In this document: in pieces, positions 55,413 through 63,259 of the stretch | Numbering within the stretch: position 1 is the stretch's first letter | Layout of the letters: the number at the start of each line of letters is the position of its first letter | Assembly (NCBI GenBank): GCA_036504815.1 | Contig: DASXUN010000023.1 | Coordinates: 1 to 64,000, forward strand | Direction: 5' to 3' | Source of the DNA: Gemmatimonadaceae bacterium | GTDB lineage: Bacteria > Gemmatimonadota > Gemmatimonadetes > Gemmatimonadales > Gemmatimonadaceae | Length of the DNA: 64,000 nt | Position numbers and translations under genes: made by a program | The notes under the pieces: model-generated | The model's database searches: none | What the model was told of the DNA's origin: nothing | Seen by the model: the letters and a program-made list of their open reading frames with translations, nothing else

Positions 55413-55421
55413 CTGTTACCT

Positions 55422-55811
55422 TTGACCCCTCTGGATCGTAATTCCATCGTGCTGGAGCATCTCCTTCCCGAATCGCTCTTTCCCCGCAAGCTACCGGCAG
55501 CCGCCGAGCGGCGGATGCGGCTCGCCCAGGCGCGCGCGGAAGAGGCGCTCGTGCGGACGCACGTCGAGAACGCGCTGATGTTCGTCGACGCGCTGGCCGA
55601 GGAGCTCCCGTTCGACCGCGCGATCGACACGTATATCCGCGAGTTGGCGGTGCCGGAGCCGCTGGCGTCGGTGGTCGTGACGCGCGTGCTGGTGGTGCTG
55701 GGCCGCGAACTGCTCCCGGCGCGCCGCGAGGAGCGGGAGGACGAGCAGCGGCCGCGCCTGCGCCTGAGCGAGGCGTCGGGGGCGAAGCGGGGGGAAATCA
55801 AGAGGGCCTGA
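55422..55811 (+). CDS. Small helical protein of unknown function
   Basis: A 129-residue protein from a TTG start, or 120 from a GTG at 55449. It is mostly alpha-helical (AAAERRMRLAQARAEEALVRTHVENALMFV) with no signal peptide, followed by an Arg/Glu-rich tail. Not recognised. It follows the Ser/Thr kinase by 9 bp, and its stop codon is the first TGA of the R14 element, so part of its very end is contributed by repeat DNA. Confidence 0.5.
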   Translation: MTPLDRNSIVLEHLLPESLFPRKLPAAAERRMRLAQARAEEALVRTHVENALMFVDALAEELPFDRAIDTYIRELAVPEPLASVVVTRVLVVLGRELLPARREEREDEQRPRLRLSEASGAKRGEIKRA

Positions 55812-55986
55812 GAACGACAGAGTGACACAGAGTACGACAGAATACGAGAGAGGGGTGCCGCGCTCAGCGCAGCACCCCCCGTTCAATTATCGCCCGCCGT
55901 ACTCTGTCGTACTCTGTGGTACTCTGTCGTACTCTGTGGTACTCTGTGATACTCTGTCGTACTCTGTGTCACTCTGTCGTTCTCAG
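55808..55986. repeat. R14: ACTCTGTCGT inverted-arm element supplying two stop codons
   Basis: The right part is eight 10-nt units of the ACTCTGTCGT type (55901-55980). The left arm (55808-55853) is complementary to its end, with about 34 bp perfect pairing. The inner hairpin GGGGTGC/GCACCCC is at 55852-55878. CTGAGAACGACAGAGTGA at both ends provides the stop of the small helical gene (+) and, in another frame, the LRTTE-stop end of the VKOR gene (-). Confidence 0.88.
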
Positions 55987-56388
55987 TTCCCAGATCGCCA
56001 CCCCAAACATGATCACGACCAGAATCGCGCTGATGACGCACCACTGACAGACGGCGTGAATGACGGCCAGCTCCAGGTAGGTCAGGTACGCGCTGAAGAG
56101 CACGCCCCATCCGGTGAGCACGACCAGCGCGACGGCGGCGCGCCGGTCGGCCGCGAAGCGCTCGAGCGTGCTCGCATAGGCCGTCGCGAACAGCGCCACG
56201 TAGTACAGCACCCCCCACATCGCCACGGGCTGGCCGAAGAGCATGGCCCACGGGCTGGTGTTCACCTTGTCGCACCCGCCGATCTTGCACGAGAGCGCGC
56301 CGATGAGGCCCAGCTTGAAGAACCAGAGGTACAACGCCACGAAAAGCCCGATCAGGGCCAGCGCGGCGATGATCATGCGACGGTTCAC
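55969..56388 (-). CDS. Vitamin K epoxide reductase family protein
   Basis: A 139-residue inner-membrane protein with four membrane segments, GTG start. The periplasmic loop cysteines are in SCKIGGC, and the redox CxxC is CQWC in the last helix region; a Ser follows the first Cys pair (TSPWAML), typical of bacterial VKORs. VKOR reoxidises DsbA with quinone. Its GTG overlaps the stop of the DsbA-like gene, so the two are coupled. The last five residues come from the R14 element. Confidence 0.9.
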   Translation of the reverse strand: MNRRMIIAALALIGLFVALYLWFFKLGLIGALSCKIGGCDKVNTSPWAMLFGQPVAMWGVLYYVALFATAYASTLERFAADRRAAVALVVLTGWGVLFSAYLTYLELAVIHAVCQWCVISAILVVIMFGVAIWELRTTE

Positions 56389-57098
56389 TTGCCGCCCTTC
56401 TTGGCCGTGTCCGCCTTGCCGACCTTCACGAGCTCCGCGTCGACGAGCTTCTTGATTTCGTCATATGGCAGGCTCCCGGCGTACTTCTTGCCGCCGATGA
56501 TGAAGGACGGCGTCTCGTCGATGAGCCGATTCTGGGCCTCGACGCCGCTCGCCTTGATGTTGGGGTAATGCCGCTTGCTGTCGTAGCACTCCTCGAACTT
56601 GTCCGCATCGAGGCCGAGATCCGCGGCGTAGCCCTTCATCTTCTTGTCCGGGCTCGACGTGGCCTGCGTGTTCCACAGGTCCTGCGTGTAGAACAGCCGA
56701 TCGTGCATCTCCCAGAACTTCCCCTGCTCGTTGGCGCAGAAGGCCGCGTTCGACGCCGCCCAGGTGTTCTTGTGCATCGGGAGCGGGAAGACGAAGAAGC
56801 GCACCGACACCATCCCCGTGTTCACCAGGCGCGCGCGGATGTCGGGCTCCGTGAGCATGGCGAACTGGGCGCAGGCCGGACACTCGAAGTCCGCGAACTC
56901 GATGATCTGCACGGGCGCATCCGGCTTGCCCAACAGGAAGCCCTCGGCTGTGCCGATCGGGAGGTTCGGGTCGACGGCCTCGCCGCCTCCCTTGGGCCGG
57001 GTGGCGACCCAGCCAAGCGCACCGGCGCCAATGATTGCGATGGCAACAATGAGGAAGGTGAACTGCTTCTGCGAGGCGCGCGGATTCGTCTTGGCCAC
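56385..57098 (-). CDS. DsbA-like thiol:disulfide oxidoreductase
   Basis: A 237-residue membrane-anchored thioredoxin-fold protein. A single N-terminal helix (about 13-33) precedes the active site FADFECPACAQF (CPAC). The DsbA helical insert, the AAFCANEQGKFWEMHDRLF signature and the late cis-Pro segment TPSFIIGGKKY follow. It catalyses disulfide formation outside the cytoplasm and is likely reoxidised by the coupled VKOR. The tail is Lys-rich. Confidence 0.92.
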   Translation of the reverse strand: MAKTNPRASQKQFTFLIVAIAIIGAGALGWVATRPKGGGEAVDPNLPIGTAEGFLLGKPDAPVQIIEFADFECPACAQFAMLTEPDIRARLVNTGMVSVRFFVFPLPMHKNTWAASNAAFCANEQGKFWEMHDRLFYTQDLWNTQATSSPDKKMKGYAADLGLDADKFEECYDSKRHYPNIKASGVEAQNRLIDETPSFIIGGKKYAGSLPYDEIKKLVDAELVKVGKADTAKKGGK

Positions 57099-57170
57099 GT
57101 GACAACCGTCGGTTGAGAGGGTGAGGGAAAGCTACTGGGCGTGGGGGGAGGGGCTCAAGGCGGAGAACCA

Positions 57171-57305
57171 GCCGGAAGACGGCGGACGGGAGACGGAAGG
57201 GCGGACCGACAATGCAGCCCGATCCGAGGACGCATAGCTTTGACGGGCGTTCCCGGACGCTAGGCTCACGTCTCCCGTCTTCAGTCTCCCGTCTTCCGTC
57301 TGCCT
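57171..57305. repeat. R15: GACGGRN inverted-arm element between divergent dsbA and hydrolase
   Basis: GGAAGACGGCGGACGGGAGA begins the left arm (57173); the right arm 57267-57304 holds four 7-nt units on the other strand (GACGGAA, GACGGGA, GACTGAA, GACGGGA). The unit is the same as in R3 and R4. This copy lies between promoters rather than stops. Confidence 0.78.
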
Positions 57306-57311
57306 CACCCC

Positions 57312-58187
57312 GTGCCTCGCTTCGACCATCTCCGCATTCCTGTCGGGCCAGGGGACCTGCACGCCGAGCGCTACGGGTTCGGCGACCACGCGCTGGTGCT
57401 CCTGCACGGCTTCGGCACCTCAACGTTTCTCTGGCGGCGAGTCGCGCCGGCGCTCCCGCTGGGCCGTGTGACGGCCTGGGCCATGGACCTGCTCGGACAC
57501 GGGGAATCGGATCGCCCCGCCGAGGGTGACTTTGGCGTCGTTGCGCAGGCGCAGTGCGTGGAGCAGGCCATGACCTCGCTACGCATCGGCCGTGCGACGG
57601 TGGTGGGCGTGGATATGGGCGCCTCGGTGGCGTTGCGTCTGGCTGCCACGCGTCCGGGCCGCGTGCAGGGAATCGTCCTGATCAGCCCGCCACCGCCTAG
57701 CCGGGTTCGCGGCGAGGATCTCGCGGAGCTCGGTCGCGTCTCTGCCGCGCACCTCTTCGAGGCCACCCGGGGGATGCTGGGCGCCGCGGCGTGGCTGGGT
57801 CCGCTGCTGACGCGCAGCGTCGCGGCCGCCGAGGCGATGCCCGCCCGGTTGGTGGCGCGCTACGCGGCGCCGTTTGTGGGGGCCGACGGCGTTCGACATC
57901 TGCAGGCGCTCGCCAACGCGGTGACGGACAGCGATGCGAGCGATCTGGACCTTTCCCGGATCGCGGCGCGCACGCTCGTGCTGCGCGGCGAGCACGATGC
58001 CTGGTGCGGCAGCACCGATGCCTCGCGTCTCGCCACCGCGATTTCAGGGGCGGAGCTGCGCGCGGTTCCCTCGGCCGGTCGGCTCATTCCGGAGGAGGCG
58101 CCCGACGCCCTCGCCGCTTTGCTGGCCGACTGGGCACTGCCGCTGCCGGGGCCGCTCTCGCACGACATGGCCACGCGTCGTTCGTAG
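57312..58187 (+). CDS. Alpha/beta hydrolase with Asp in the nucleophile elbow
   Basis: A 291-residue alpha/beta hydrolase from a GTG start. The oxyanion HGFG and the DLLGHGESDRP motif are normal. The elbow reads VVGVDMGAS, so Asp replaces the usual Ser, as in haloalkane dehalogenases and epoxide hydrolases. The C-terminal acid is in LRGEHDAW. The usual GH near the end is GR (SAGRLIPEE), so the catalytic His seems to be Arg, which may make it inactive or altered. The R15 repeat precedes it. Confidence 0.7.
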   Translation: MPRFDHLRIPVGPGDLHAERYGFGDHALVLLHGFGTSTFLWRRVAPALPLGRVTAWAMDLLGHGESDRPAEGDFGVVAQAQCVEQAMTSLRIGRATVVGVDMGASVALRLAATRPGRVQGIVLISPPPPSRVRGEDLAELGRVSAAHLFEATRGMLGAAAWLGPLLTRSVAAAEAMPARLVARYAAPFVGADGVRHLQALANAVTDSDASDLDLSRIAARTLVLRGEHDAWCGSTDASRLATAISGAELRAVPSAGRLIPEEAPDALAALLADWALPLPGPLSHDMATRRS

Positions 58188-58288
58188 CCGATTCAACAGT
58201 TGAGAGCGGTTATGCGTCATACGCTTGGAATCGCGGCCAGGCCCGGTTACCTTTCAGTGATGCTTCTTTCACCATTTTGCCGGACGAA

Positions 58289-58576
58289 ATGAACAAGGGT
58301 CGAAACAGGAATCGCAGGCCAAGCAACGAGCCGTCGCCGAAGGATCAGGCACGGGATGAGTTGTTCCAGCATATCATCAGCTGTGGTGTGGTAGGGTGTG
58401 ATCCGCAGCACCAGCGGGAGTGGTTCGACGAGACGATGCGGTACCTGGCCGAGCGGTTCTATGAGCTCTCGGCCGTGGACATCGCCGAGCTCCGGACCCT
58501 CGGCGAGCGCTTCGCCCAGCCGCCGCGGTCCAATGCGGCAGCCTCGGTGGGCAACGACGCCGTCGCCACCGTGTAG
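58289..58576 (+). CDS. Small uncharacterised protein (95 residues)
   Basis: Not recognised. Basic N-terminus (MNKGRNRNRRPSNEPSPK), then a helical part with CGVVGCDP and YLAERFYELSAVDIAELRTL. The paired Cys could bind a metal or form a disulfide. The gene is isolated, is followed by a strong terminator and starts about 100 bp after the hydrolase, so it is probably its own transcript. The start is tentative; upstream frame is open but unlike any protein. Confidence 0.5.
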   Translation: MNKGRNRNRRPSNEPSPKDQARDELFQHIISCGVVGCDPQHQREWFDETMRYLAERFYELSAVDIAELRTLGERFAQPPRSNAAASVGNDAVATV

Positions 58577-58602
58577 TCGCTCCCAGCGCACCAGAACGGC
58601 CA

Positions 58603-58629
58603 GCGCCCCGCTGCAAGGCAGCGGGGCGC
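58603..58629 (+). terminator. Rho-independent terminator after the 95-residue gene
   Basis: GCGCCCCGCTGC, AAG loop, GCAGCGGGGCGC: a perfect 12-bp stem, followed by CGTTCCTTT. Confidence 0.85.
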
Positions 58630-58680
58630 GTTCCTTTGCCGGGTCGGTCGCGGCCTATTGAGCGTGCGCTTGCCTTGTTC

Positions 58681-59178
58681 TCAGCGTCCGTTCGTGCGCG
58701 CCTTCCGGAGCACCACGGCCAGCCGGACGCCCTCGCCCAGCGCCAGTTCGACGGCGGGCGTCCACCGCCGGGCGCGGCGCCCTTCGACGCCCAGGAGGAA
58801 GAGCACGCCGGCCTCGGCGCGCAGATCGCCGTCGCGCCGCACCGTCAGGCCGCCGCCCGCGTATGGGCCCCACGCATGCTCCGCGAACGGATCGAGCAGG
58901 AATCGCATCGAGAGGTCGGCGCGAACGGCTGCCGCCGTGCCATTGGGGGTATCCGCCACCCCGGCCCCCGCGGCGATTCCGGCGCGGACGTAGTAACCCA
59001 GCGTGGTGTTCGCGCCCACCATCGCGAGCGCCGCAGCCCGGCGGGCGATCGCGGCATCGATCCGCACCTCGGGCTGGACGCGGGGGGTGAAAGGATAGGT
59101 CTGCGCGTTGAGAGGGGCGGCCGCGGCACAGACGAGCACGAGGATCGCAGCGCGCACGCTATGATTGCGCACGGGCAC
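58681..59178 (-). CDS. Secreted protein with beta-barrel-like character, unknown function
   Basis: A 165-residue protein with a signal peptide cut near LNAQ (residue 26). The rest alternates in glycine-rich strands (GPYAGGGLTVRRDGDLRAEAGVLFLLGVEG) that could be outer-membrane beta strands. It overlaps the phosphatidyltransferase gene by 20 bp, so both are likely co-transcribed. Not recognised; a small surface barrel is a guess. Confidence 0.5.
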   Translation of the reverse strand: MPVRNHSVRAAILVLVCAAAAPLNAQTYPFTPRVQPEVRIDAAIARRAAALAMVGANTTLGYYVRAGIAAGAGVADTPNGTAAAVRADLSMRFLLDPFAEHAWGPYAGGGLTVRRDGDLRAEAGVLFLLGVEGRRARRWTPAVELALGEGVRLAVVLRKARTNGR

Positions 59179-59698
59179 GCCAGAGCACCACGGTGTAGTC
59201 CGCCACCGAGATGAGCGAGACGACGCCGACGATAGCCACGGCCCAGGCGGTCGCGCGGTGGTCGATGACGATGGCCGGAAGCGCGACGAGTTGCAGCACC
59301 GTCGCCAGCTTCCCCGAGAAGCGCGCCTTGAAGGTGGCGCGCCGCAGCGAGGCCACCGACTTGGCGACGACGAACGCGACCGCCGTGGCGATGTCGCGCA
59401 GCAGGAAGATGAAATACTGCAGGGTGGTCACCTGCCCCTCGAGCAGCAGCGTGCAGATGGCGACGAGGACGAAGATCCGATCGGCAAAGGGATCGATCAG
59501 CGCGCCCATCCGGCTGAACTGCTGGCGGCGGCGGGCGAGCCAGCCATCGAAGAAATCGGTCGACCCCGCGGCCGCCAGAATGAGCAGGCGCAGGTCGTGA
59601 TCGTGGACGGCGGGGAAGAGCGCCGCCAGGAACAGCCGGGACAACGAGATGGCGTTGGGAAGCGTCGCCAGGGAGTCACGCTCCATGTGGGGCAACAT
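59159..59698 (-). CDS. CDP-alcohol phosphatidyltransferase (PgsA-like)
   Basis: A 179-residue integral membrane enzyme with the complete CDP-alcohol signature: DFFDGWLARRRQQFSRMG followed by ALIDPFAD. That Asp-Asp-Gly ... Gly ... Asp ... Asp pattern binds the CDP-lipid and two metals. About six membrane segments. The short length fits PgsA-type glycerophosphate transferases or related cardiolipin synthases; the head group cannot be assigned. Confidence 0.85.
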   Translation of the reverse strand: MLPHMERDSLATLPNAISLSRLFLAALFPAVHDHDLRLLILAAAGSTDFFDGWLARRRQQFSRMGALIDPFADRIFVLVAICTLLLEGQVTTLQYFIFLLRDIATAVAFVVAKSVASLRRATFKARFSGKLATVLQLVALPAIVIDHRATAWAVAIVGVVSLISVADYTVVLWRARAQS

Positions 59699-59782
59699 AA
59701 CCCGCCACCGCGAATGCTTGCCAGCACCGGGGGCTGGGGGTAGCTTGGCCGATGAACCCCCGTGTCACCCACAGAGGGCGCG

Positions 59783-60247
59783 ATGGCCGATTACACCGAA
59801 CTGCTGAAGGGCGTCGCCATCTTCCAGGACCTCGATGAAGGGGAGCTCGCGCGCGTCTCGGAAGTGTGCCGGACGCAGGATTTCGTATCGGGCGAATACG
59901 TCTTCAAGGAAGGCGAACCGGGCAACCGCCTGTACCTCGTGGTCGATGGCGAGGTGCGGATCAGCCGCATGATTCCTGGCAGCGGCGAGGAAGCGCTGGC
60001 GATCCTCAAGAAGGGGTCGCTCTTTGGCGAGATGGCGGTGTTCGACCGCAGCGAGCGGTCCACGGATGCGATCTCGAACGGTAGCTGCAAGCTCCTCTCG
60101 ATCTCGCGCAGCGACTTCGAGCTGTTGCTCGACTTCAACCGCGAGCTCGCCTACAAGGTGCTGTGGTCGTGCACCCGGCTGCTCTCGTCGCGGCTGCGGT
60201 CGACGAATGACAGCCTGCGAAGCTTCCTGGCGATGAGCATGTTCTAG
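59783..60247 (+). CDS. Stand-alone cyclic nucleotide-binding protein
   Basis: A 154-residue cNMP-binding domain with no DNA-binding helix-turn-helix. Markers are VFKEGEPGNRLYLVVDGEVRIS, the phosphate cassette GSLFGEMAVFDRSERSTDA, and a C-terminal helix. The Arg in SERSTDA is the usual phosphate contact, so cAMP or cGMP binding is plausible. The ATG at 59783 has a GAGGG five bases upstream; a GTG at 59762 is an alternative. R16 begins two bases after the stop. Confidence 0.85.
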   Translation: MADYTELLKGVAIFQDLDEGELARVSEVCRTQDFVSGEYVFKEGEPGNRLYLVVDGEVRISRMIPGSGEEALAILKKGSLFGEMAVFDRSERSTDAISNGSCKLLSISRSDFELLLDFNRELAYKVLWSCTRLLSSRLRSTNDSLRSFLAMSMF

Positions 60248-60248
60248 G

Positions 60249-60323
60249 GACAGAGAGACAACAGAGAGACAACAGAGAGAAAACAGACAAACAACAGAGG
60301 GCGGGCCAACGGGGGCCGCCCTC
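60249..60323 (+). repeat. R16: AGAGAGACAAC tandem element with terminator hairpin
   Basis: Four 11-nt units (AGAGAGACAAC twice, AGAGAGAAAAC, AGACAAACAAC) begin two bases after the cNMP-protein stop and end in a GAGGGCGG/CCGCCCTC hairpin (60297-60323). The unit is the one seen in R8. No complementary arm was found, only a short remnant (GTGGTACTCTCTG) near 60375-60387. Confidence 0.8.
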
Positions 60324-60394
60324 CTGTCGTAGAGGGACGCACCCCTTCATTCCGTTGTCCTCCGCGGGAATCTGTGGTACTCTCTGAAAAGCCC

Positions 60395-60505
60395 ATGCGC
60401 CCTCTTCGCCTGCTCCCTGCCCTGTTGCTCGCCGCCACGGCCGCCGCACAGTCCCCGAAGGGCGCGGCGCGGCCGCCCTCGCCGCCCGCCGCACCGCCGC
60501 CGTGA
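60395..60505 (+). CDS. Possible short signal-peptide-like ORF
   Basis: A 36-residue open frame reading MRPLRLLPALLLAATAAAQ and then a proline-rich end. It looks like a signal peptide cut off early and overlaps the GTG of the next gene at its stop. A TTGTCC-N17-TACTCT promoter is possible at 60355-60383. It may be a leader or a truncated remnant. Confidence 0.3.
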   Translation: MRPLRLLPALLLAATAAAQSPKGAARPPSPPAAPPP

Positions 60506-60855
60506 GAGACCAGGCGCCGGGGCTCCTGACGCACGACGCGGCGGACTTCCGCGGCGTCCCAGCGTCGTTGTTGCGGGATCAGGCGTCGCTGTCCGGACTG
60601 CTGATCGCGGCGGCGGGTGCCGCGGGACTCACGACGGTGGAGCCGCCGCTGGTGCGATCGCTGCCGCGCGGCGGCCTGGTGATTCTGCTGCTGCTCGACA
60701 TCGGCCACGTGACGCTCCACACCGTGCCGGACGAGGGTGTGCTCGCACTCGACCTGCTGGTGAGCGCCGCCAAGGATGCCCGCAAGGCGATTGACGTCGT
60801 AACCCGGCGGCTGGCGCTGCGAGCGGTGCGCGCCACGCACAGCGACCGCGGCTGA
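60502..60855 (+). CDS. AdoMet decarboxylase-like protein without the cleavage serine
   Basis: A 117-residue protein from a GTG start. The core LLDIGHVTLHTVPDEGVLALDLLV matches the bacterial SpeH core ESHITIHTWPE...AAVDVF, but the Glu-Ser cleavage site is replaced by Ile-Gly and the later catalytic Cys region is Val-Ser. Pyruvoyl formation should therefore be impossible, so it is probably not an active decarboxylase. It lies before a large membrane protein gene. The similarity is judged by eye and is moderate. Confidence 0.5.
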   Translation: MRDQAPGLLTHDAADFRGVPASLLRDQASLSGLLIAAAGAAGLTTVEPPLVRSLPRGGLVILLLLDIGHVTLHTVPDEGVLALDLLVSAAKDARKAIDVVTRRLALRAVRATHSDRG

Positions 60856-60874
60856 CGAGTCGTCGGCGCGGCGC

Positions 60875-62455
60875 GTGACACTTCCGGCGTGGAGCCTCCC
60901 TGCGGCCCTGGGCGCCAGCATAGTCCTGCTGGCGGCCTGGAACCTCACGCTGGGCGTGCGGCTGTCGTCGCTGCCGGGTGCCGGACGCACGCTGCGCACG
61001 CTCGCCGGACTGTGCGCCTTCCTCTTTATTCCCTCCCTCGTCATCGGCCTCCTCGCGCCGAGCGCGCTCGGCGCGCGCGTCCTCGGCCCGCTCGCCTGGC
61101 TCTGGCCCGCCGTGACCATCGTCTTTGTGGCGCAGGCGTGGCTCGCAATCAGCGGCGGTCGCGCCAGCCTGCTCATCGCGGCACCCCTGCTGCTCTTCGA
61201 CGGACTGGTTGCCTGGGTGGTTGTGGTCCGCTGGATTGAGAGCGTGGGCGGGATGCTGCCGCCCTGGGCACTCGCCCCTGGCATGGCCATCGCGACGCTG
61301 GTCGCGACGGTCGTCGGCACCGCCGCCTTCCCCTGGGGAACCTCCCTGCTCATTCCGGCACTCGTGCCGGCAACACCGGCGCGGCAGCGATGGACACGGG
61401 CGGCGCGCACGCTGCTGGCCGCGGCGAGCAGCGCGGCGGTGATCGTGACGGTGCTCGAGCTGCCCCGCGCGCACGAAGCGCTCGAGTCCACGCGCGCGCT
61501 GGATGCCGGCGCGACCGACGCCGCGGCACGCGGGGGACTCGCCATCGGCATCAGCATCTTTGGCGTGCTGTCAGGGAGTCCGCCGTCGACGATGGCGCGC
61601 CAGGAGAAGGCGCTCGCCGACTCGATCGGGGTGAGCGCGCTGCACGTCACGCTGACCTCTGACGGCACCGGTCCGCTCACGCTCGACTCGGTGGCGCGCA
61701 CGCTGGAACCGCGGACGGATTCCGTGGCGCTCGTCGTCACGCTGCGGCGCGATGGCCGAGGCGGCGCGGACGACGCGCGGAGCGACGAGGAGATTGTCCG
61801 CGTGGTCCGCCGACTGCGCCCCCACGTGTTCATCCCGCTTCGCAACGCCCTGCCCGGTGCGGCTCCGATGACACGCGACGCATGGGAGTCCTACTATACG
61901 CGCGCCGCGGCGGCCGCCCGACGCGGGGACCCTCTCACCCGCGTCGCGTTGCCGACCGGCGCCGGCATGCACCTGGACAGCGCGCTGGTGGACTGGGTGA
62001 TGCGGGGCGCATCGCCGCTGGGCGCCGTCGCGCTCACGGTAGAGGATTACGGCGCGAGCCCGGCACGTTTTGTCGACGCCCTGAACGCGCTCTCACGCTG
62101 GGCCTCAATGGCCCGCGCGCTCCCCGACGTCTGGGTTGTCGGGATCCCCTCGGCGCCGACCATCACGGGCGAGGTGGTGCAGCAGCGTCTCGTGCGACAC
62201 ACGCTCCTGTGGGCCGCCGCACGGCCCTGGGTGCGCGGGGTAATTGCGGGCGATGCCAACGACGTCACCACCCCTTCCGCCCTTCGCACGGCGACGGGCC
62301 GCGCCCGCCGGGCGTTCGGAGAAATCGGCACGGCGCTGCGCCTGCAGCGCGACCTGCCACCCGCCGCCGCGCCCGTGGACAGTGTCAGCACACCGGACAC
62401 GACTGCCGACACTGTCCGTGCGATTCCCGATACCCTGACCCGGTCACGATCATGA
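60875..62455 (+). CDS. Large multi-pass membrane protein with C-terminal soluble domain
   Basis: A 526-residue protein from a GTG start, not recognised. The first 200 residues hold about five or six hydrophobic segments. The rest is a soluble domain that begins LAIGISIFGVLSGSP, with alternating strands and helices (ALHVTLTSDGTGPLTLDS, VALVVTLRRDG, HVFIPLRNALPG, GAVALTVEDYG, DVWVVGIPS) that could be a TIM-barrel. Its ATGA overlap with the DUF2461 gene suggests co-expression. Confidence 0.55.
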   Translation: MTLPAWSLPAALGASIVLLAAWNLTLGVRLSSLPGAGRTLRTLAGLCAFLFIPSLVIGLLAPSALGARVLGPLAWLWPAVTIVFVAQAWLAISGGRASLLIAAPLLLFDGLVAWVVVVRWIESVGGMLPPWALAPGMAIATLVATVVGTAAFPWGTSLLIPALVPATPARQRWTRAARTLLAAASSAAVIVTVLELPRAHEALESTRALDAGATDAAARGGLAIGISIFGVLSGSPPSTMARQEKALADSIGVSALHVTLTSDGTGPLTLDSVARTLEPRTDSVALVVTLRRDGRGGADDARSDEEIVRVVRRLRPHVFIPLRNALPGAAPMTRDAWESYYTRAAAAARRGDPLTRVALPTGAGMHLDSALVDWVMRGASPLGAVALTVEDYGASPARFVDALNALSRWASMARALPDVWVVGIPSAPTITGEVVQQRLVRHTLLWAAARPWVRGVIAGDANDVTTPSALRTATGRARRAFGEIGTALRLQRDLPPAAAPVDSVSTPDTTADTVRAIPDTLTRSRS

Positions 62456-63183
62456 ATGCGCCGCCCTTCAACGGATTCCGCCCCACCGCGCTCGCCTTCC
62501 TGCGCGCGCTCAAGAAGAACAATCGCCGGGAGTGGTTCGAGGCCCATCGCGACACGTTCGAGCGCGAGATCAAGGCGCCGCTCAAGACCTTCATCGAGGA
62601 TCTCGACGTTCGCTTTGCGACGGCGGCGCCGGAGTTCGTCGGTGACCCGAAGTCGTCGCTGTTCCGCATCCACCGCGACATTCGCTTCTCGACGGACAAG
62701 TCGCCGTACAAGACGCACGCGGCATTCTGGATCTTCCATCGTGCCCCGGGACGCGGCGTGGGTCAGACGGTGGACGGCGGCGCCGGATTCTACTTTCACC
62801 TCGAGCCGGGCAGTTCGCTGGTCGCCGCCGGACTGTGGATGCCGCCACGCCCGAAGTTGCAGCGTGTGCGCGATGCGATTGCCGATGACCCCAGGTCATG
62901 GGAGCGCGTCGTGCTGAACCGGGCGTTCGTGCGGCGCTTCGGCGGGCTCACCGAGGACGATCCGGGCGTGCTGCTCAAGCGGCTGCCGCGCGGGTACGCG
63001 CCGGGACACCCGGCGGAGCGGTGGCTGCGCTTCAACTCGTTCACCGCGTCGCGCGCGCTCTCGGACACGGACGTGCAGTCTCCGAAGCTGGCGGCGATGG
63101 TCATGCGGGACTTCACCGCCATGATTCCGTTCGCGCGCTGGCTCAATCGCGCCCTCGGCTTCCTGCCCAGCACACACCGCTGA
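62452..63183 (+). CDS. DUF2461 domain protein
   Basis: A 243-residue protein of the DUF2461 (TIGR02453) family. Conserved parts are FLRALKKNNRREWFEAHRD, LFRIHRDIRFSTDKSPYKTHAAFW, GAGFYFHLEPG and the WLRFNSF region. Its biochemical function is not known. The start overlaps the stop of the large membrane protein gene (ATGA). It converges on an M16 peptidase gene, with a hairpin between. Confidence 0.9.
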   Translation: MNAPPFNGFRPTALAFLRALKKNNRREWFEAHRDTFEREIKAPLKTFIEDLDVRFATAAPEFVGDPKSSLFRIHRDIRFSTDKSPYKTHAAFWIFHRAPGRGVGQTVDGGAGFYFHLEPGSSLVAAGLWMPPRPKLQRVRDAIADDPRSWERVVLNRAFVRRFGGLTEDDPGVLLKRLPRGYAPGHPAERWLRFNSFTASRALSDTDVQSPKLAAMVMRDFTAMIPFARWLNRALGFLPSTHR

Positions 63184-63195
63184 GCGGCGGGCACC

Positions 63196-63222
63196 GCGCC
63201 GACGCCACGCAGGCGTCCGCGC
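63196..63222. terminator. Possible bidirectional hairpin between DUF2461 and M16 genes
   Basis: GCGCCGACGCC, ACGCA loop, GGCGTCCGCGC: 11-bp stem with one mismatch in a 76-bp convergent gap. No clear T run. Confidence 0.45.
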
Positions 63223-63259
63223 GGCACCGGCAACGTCGCTCCGCGCGGCGTCGACGGCG

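Noticed and set aside
55808..55986. R14 considered as a CRISPR array
   Set aside because: Units are 10 nt, contiguous, without spacers, and no cas gene is present.
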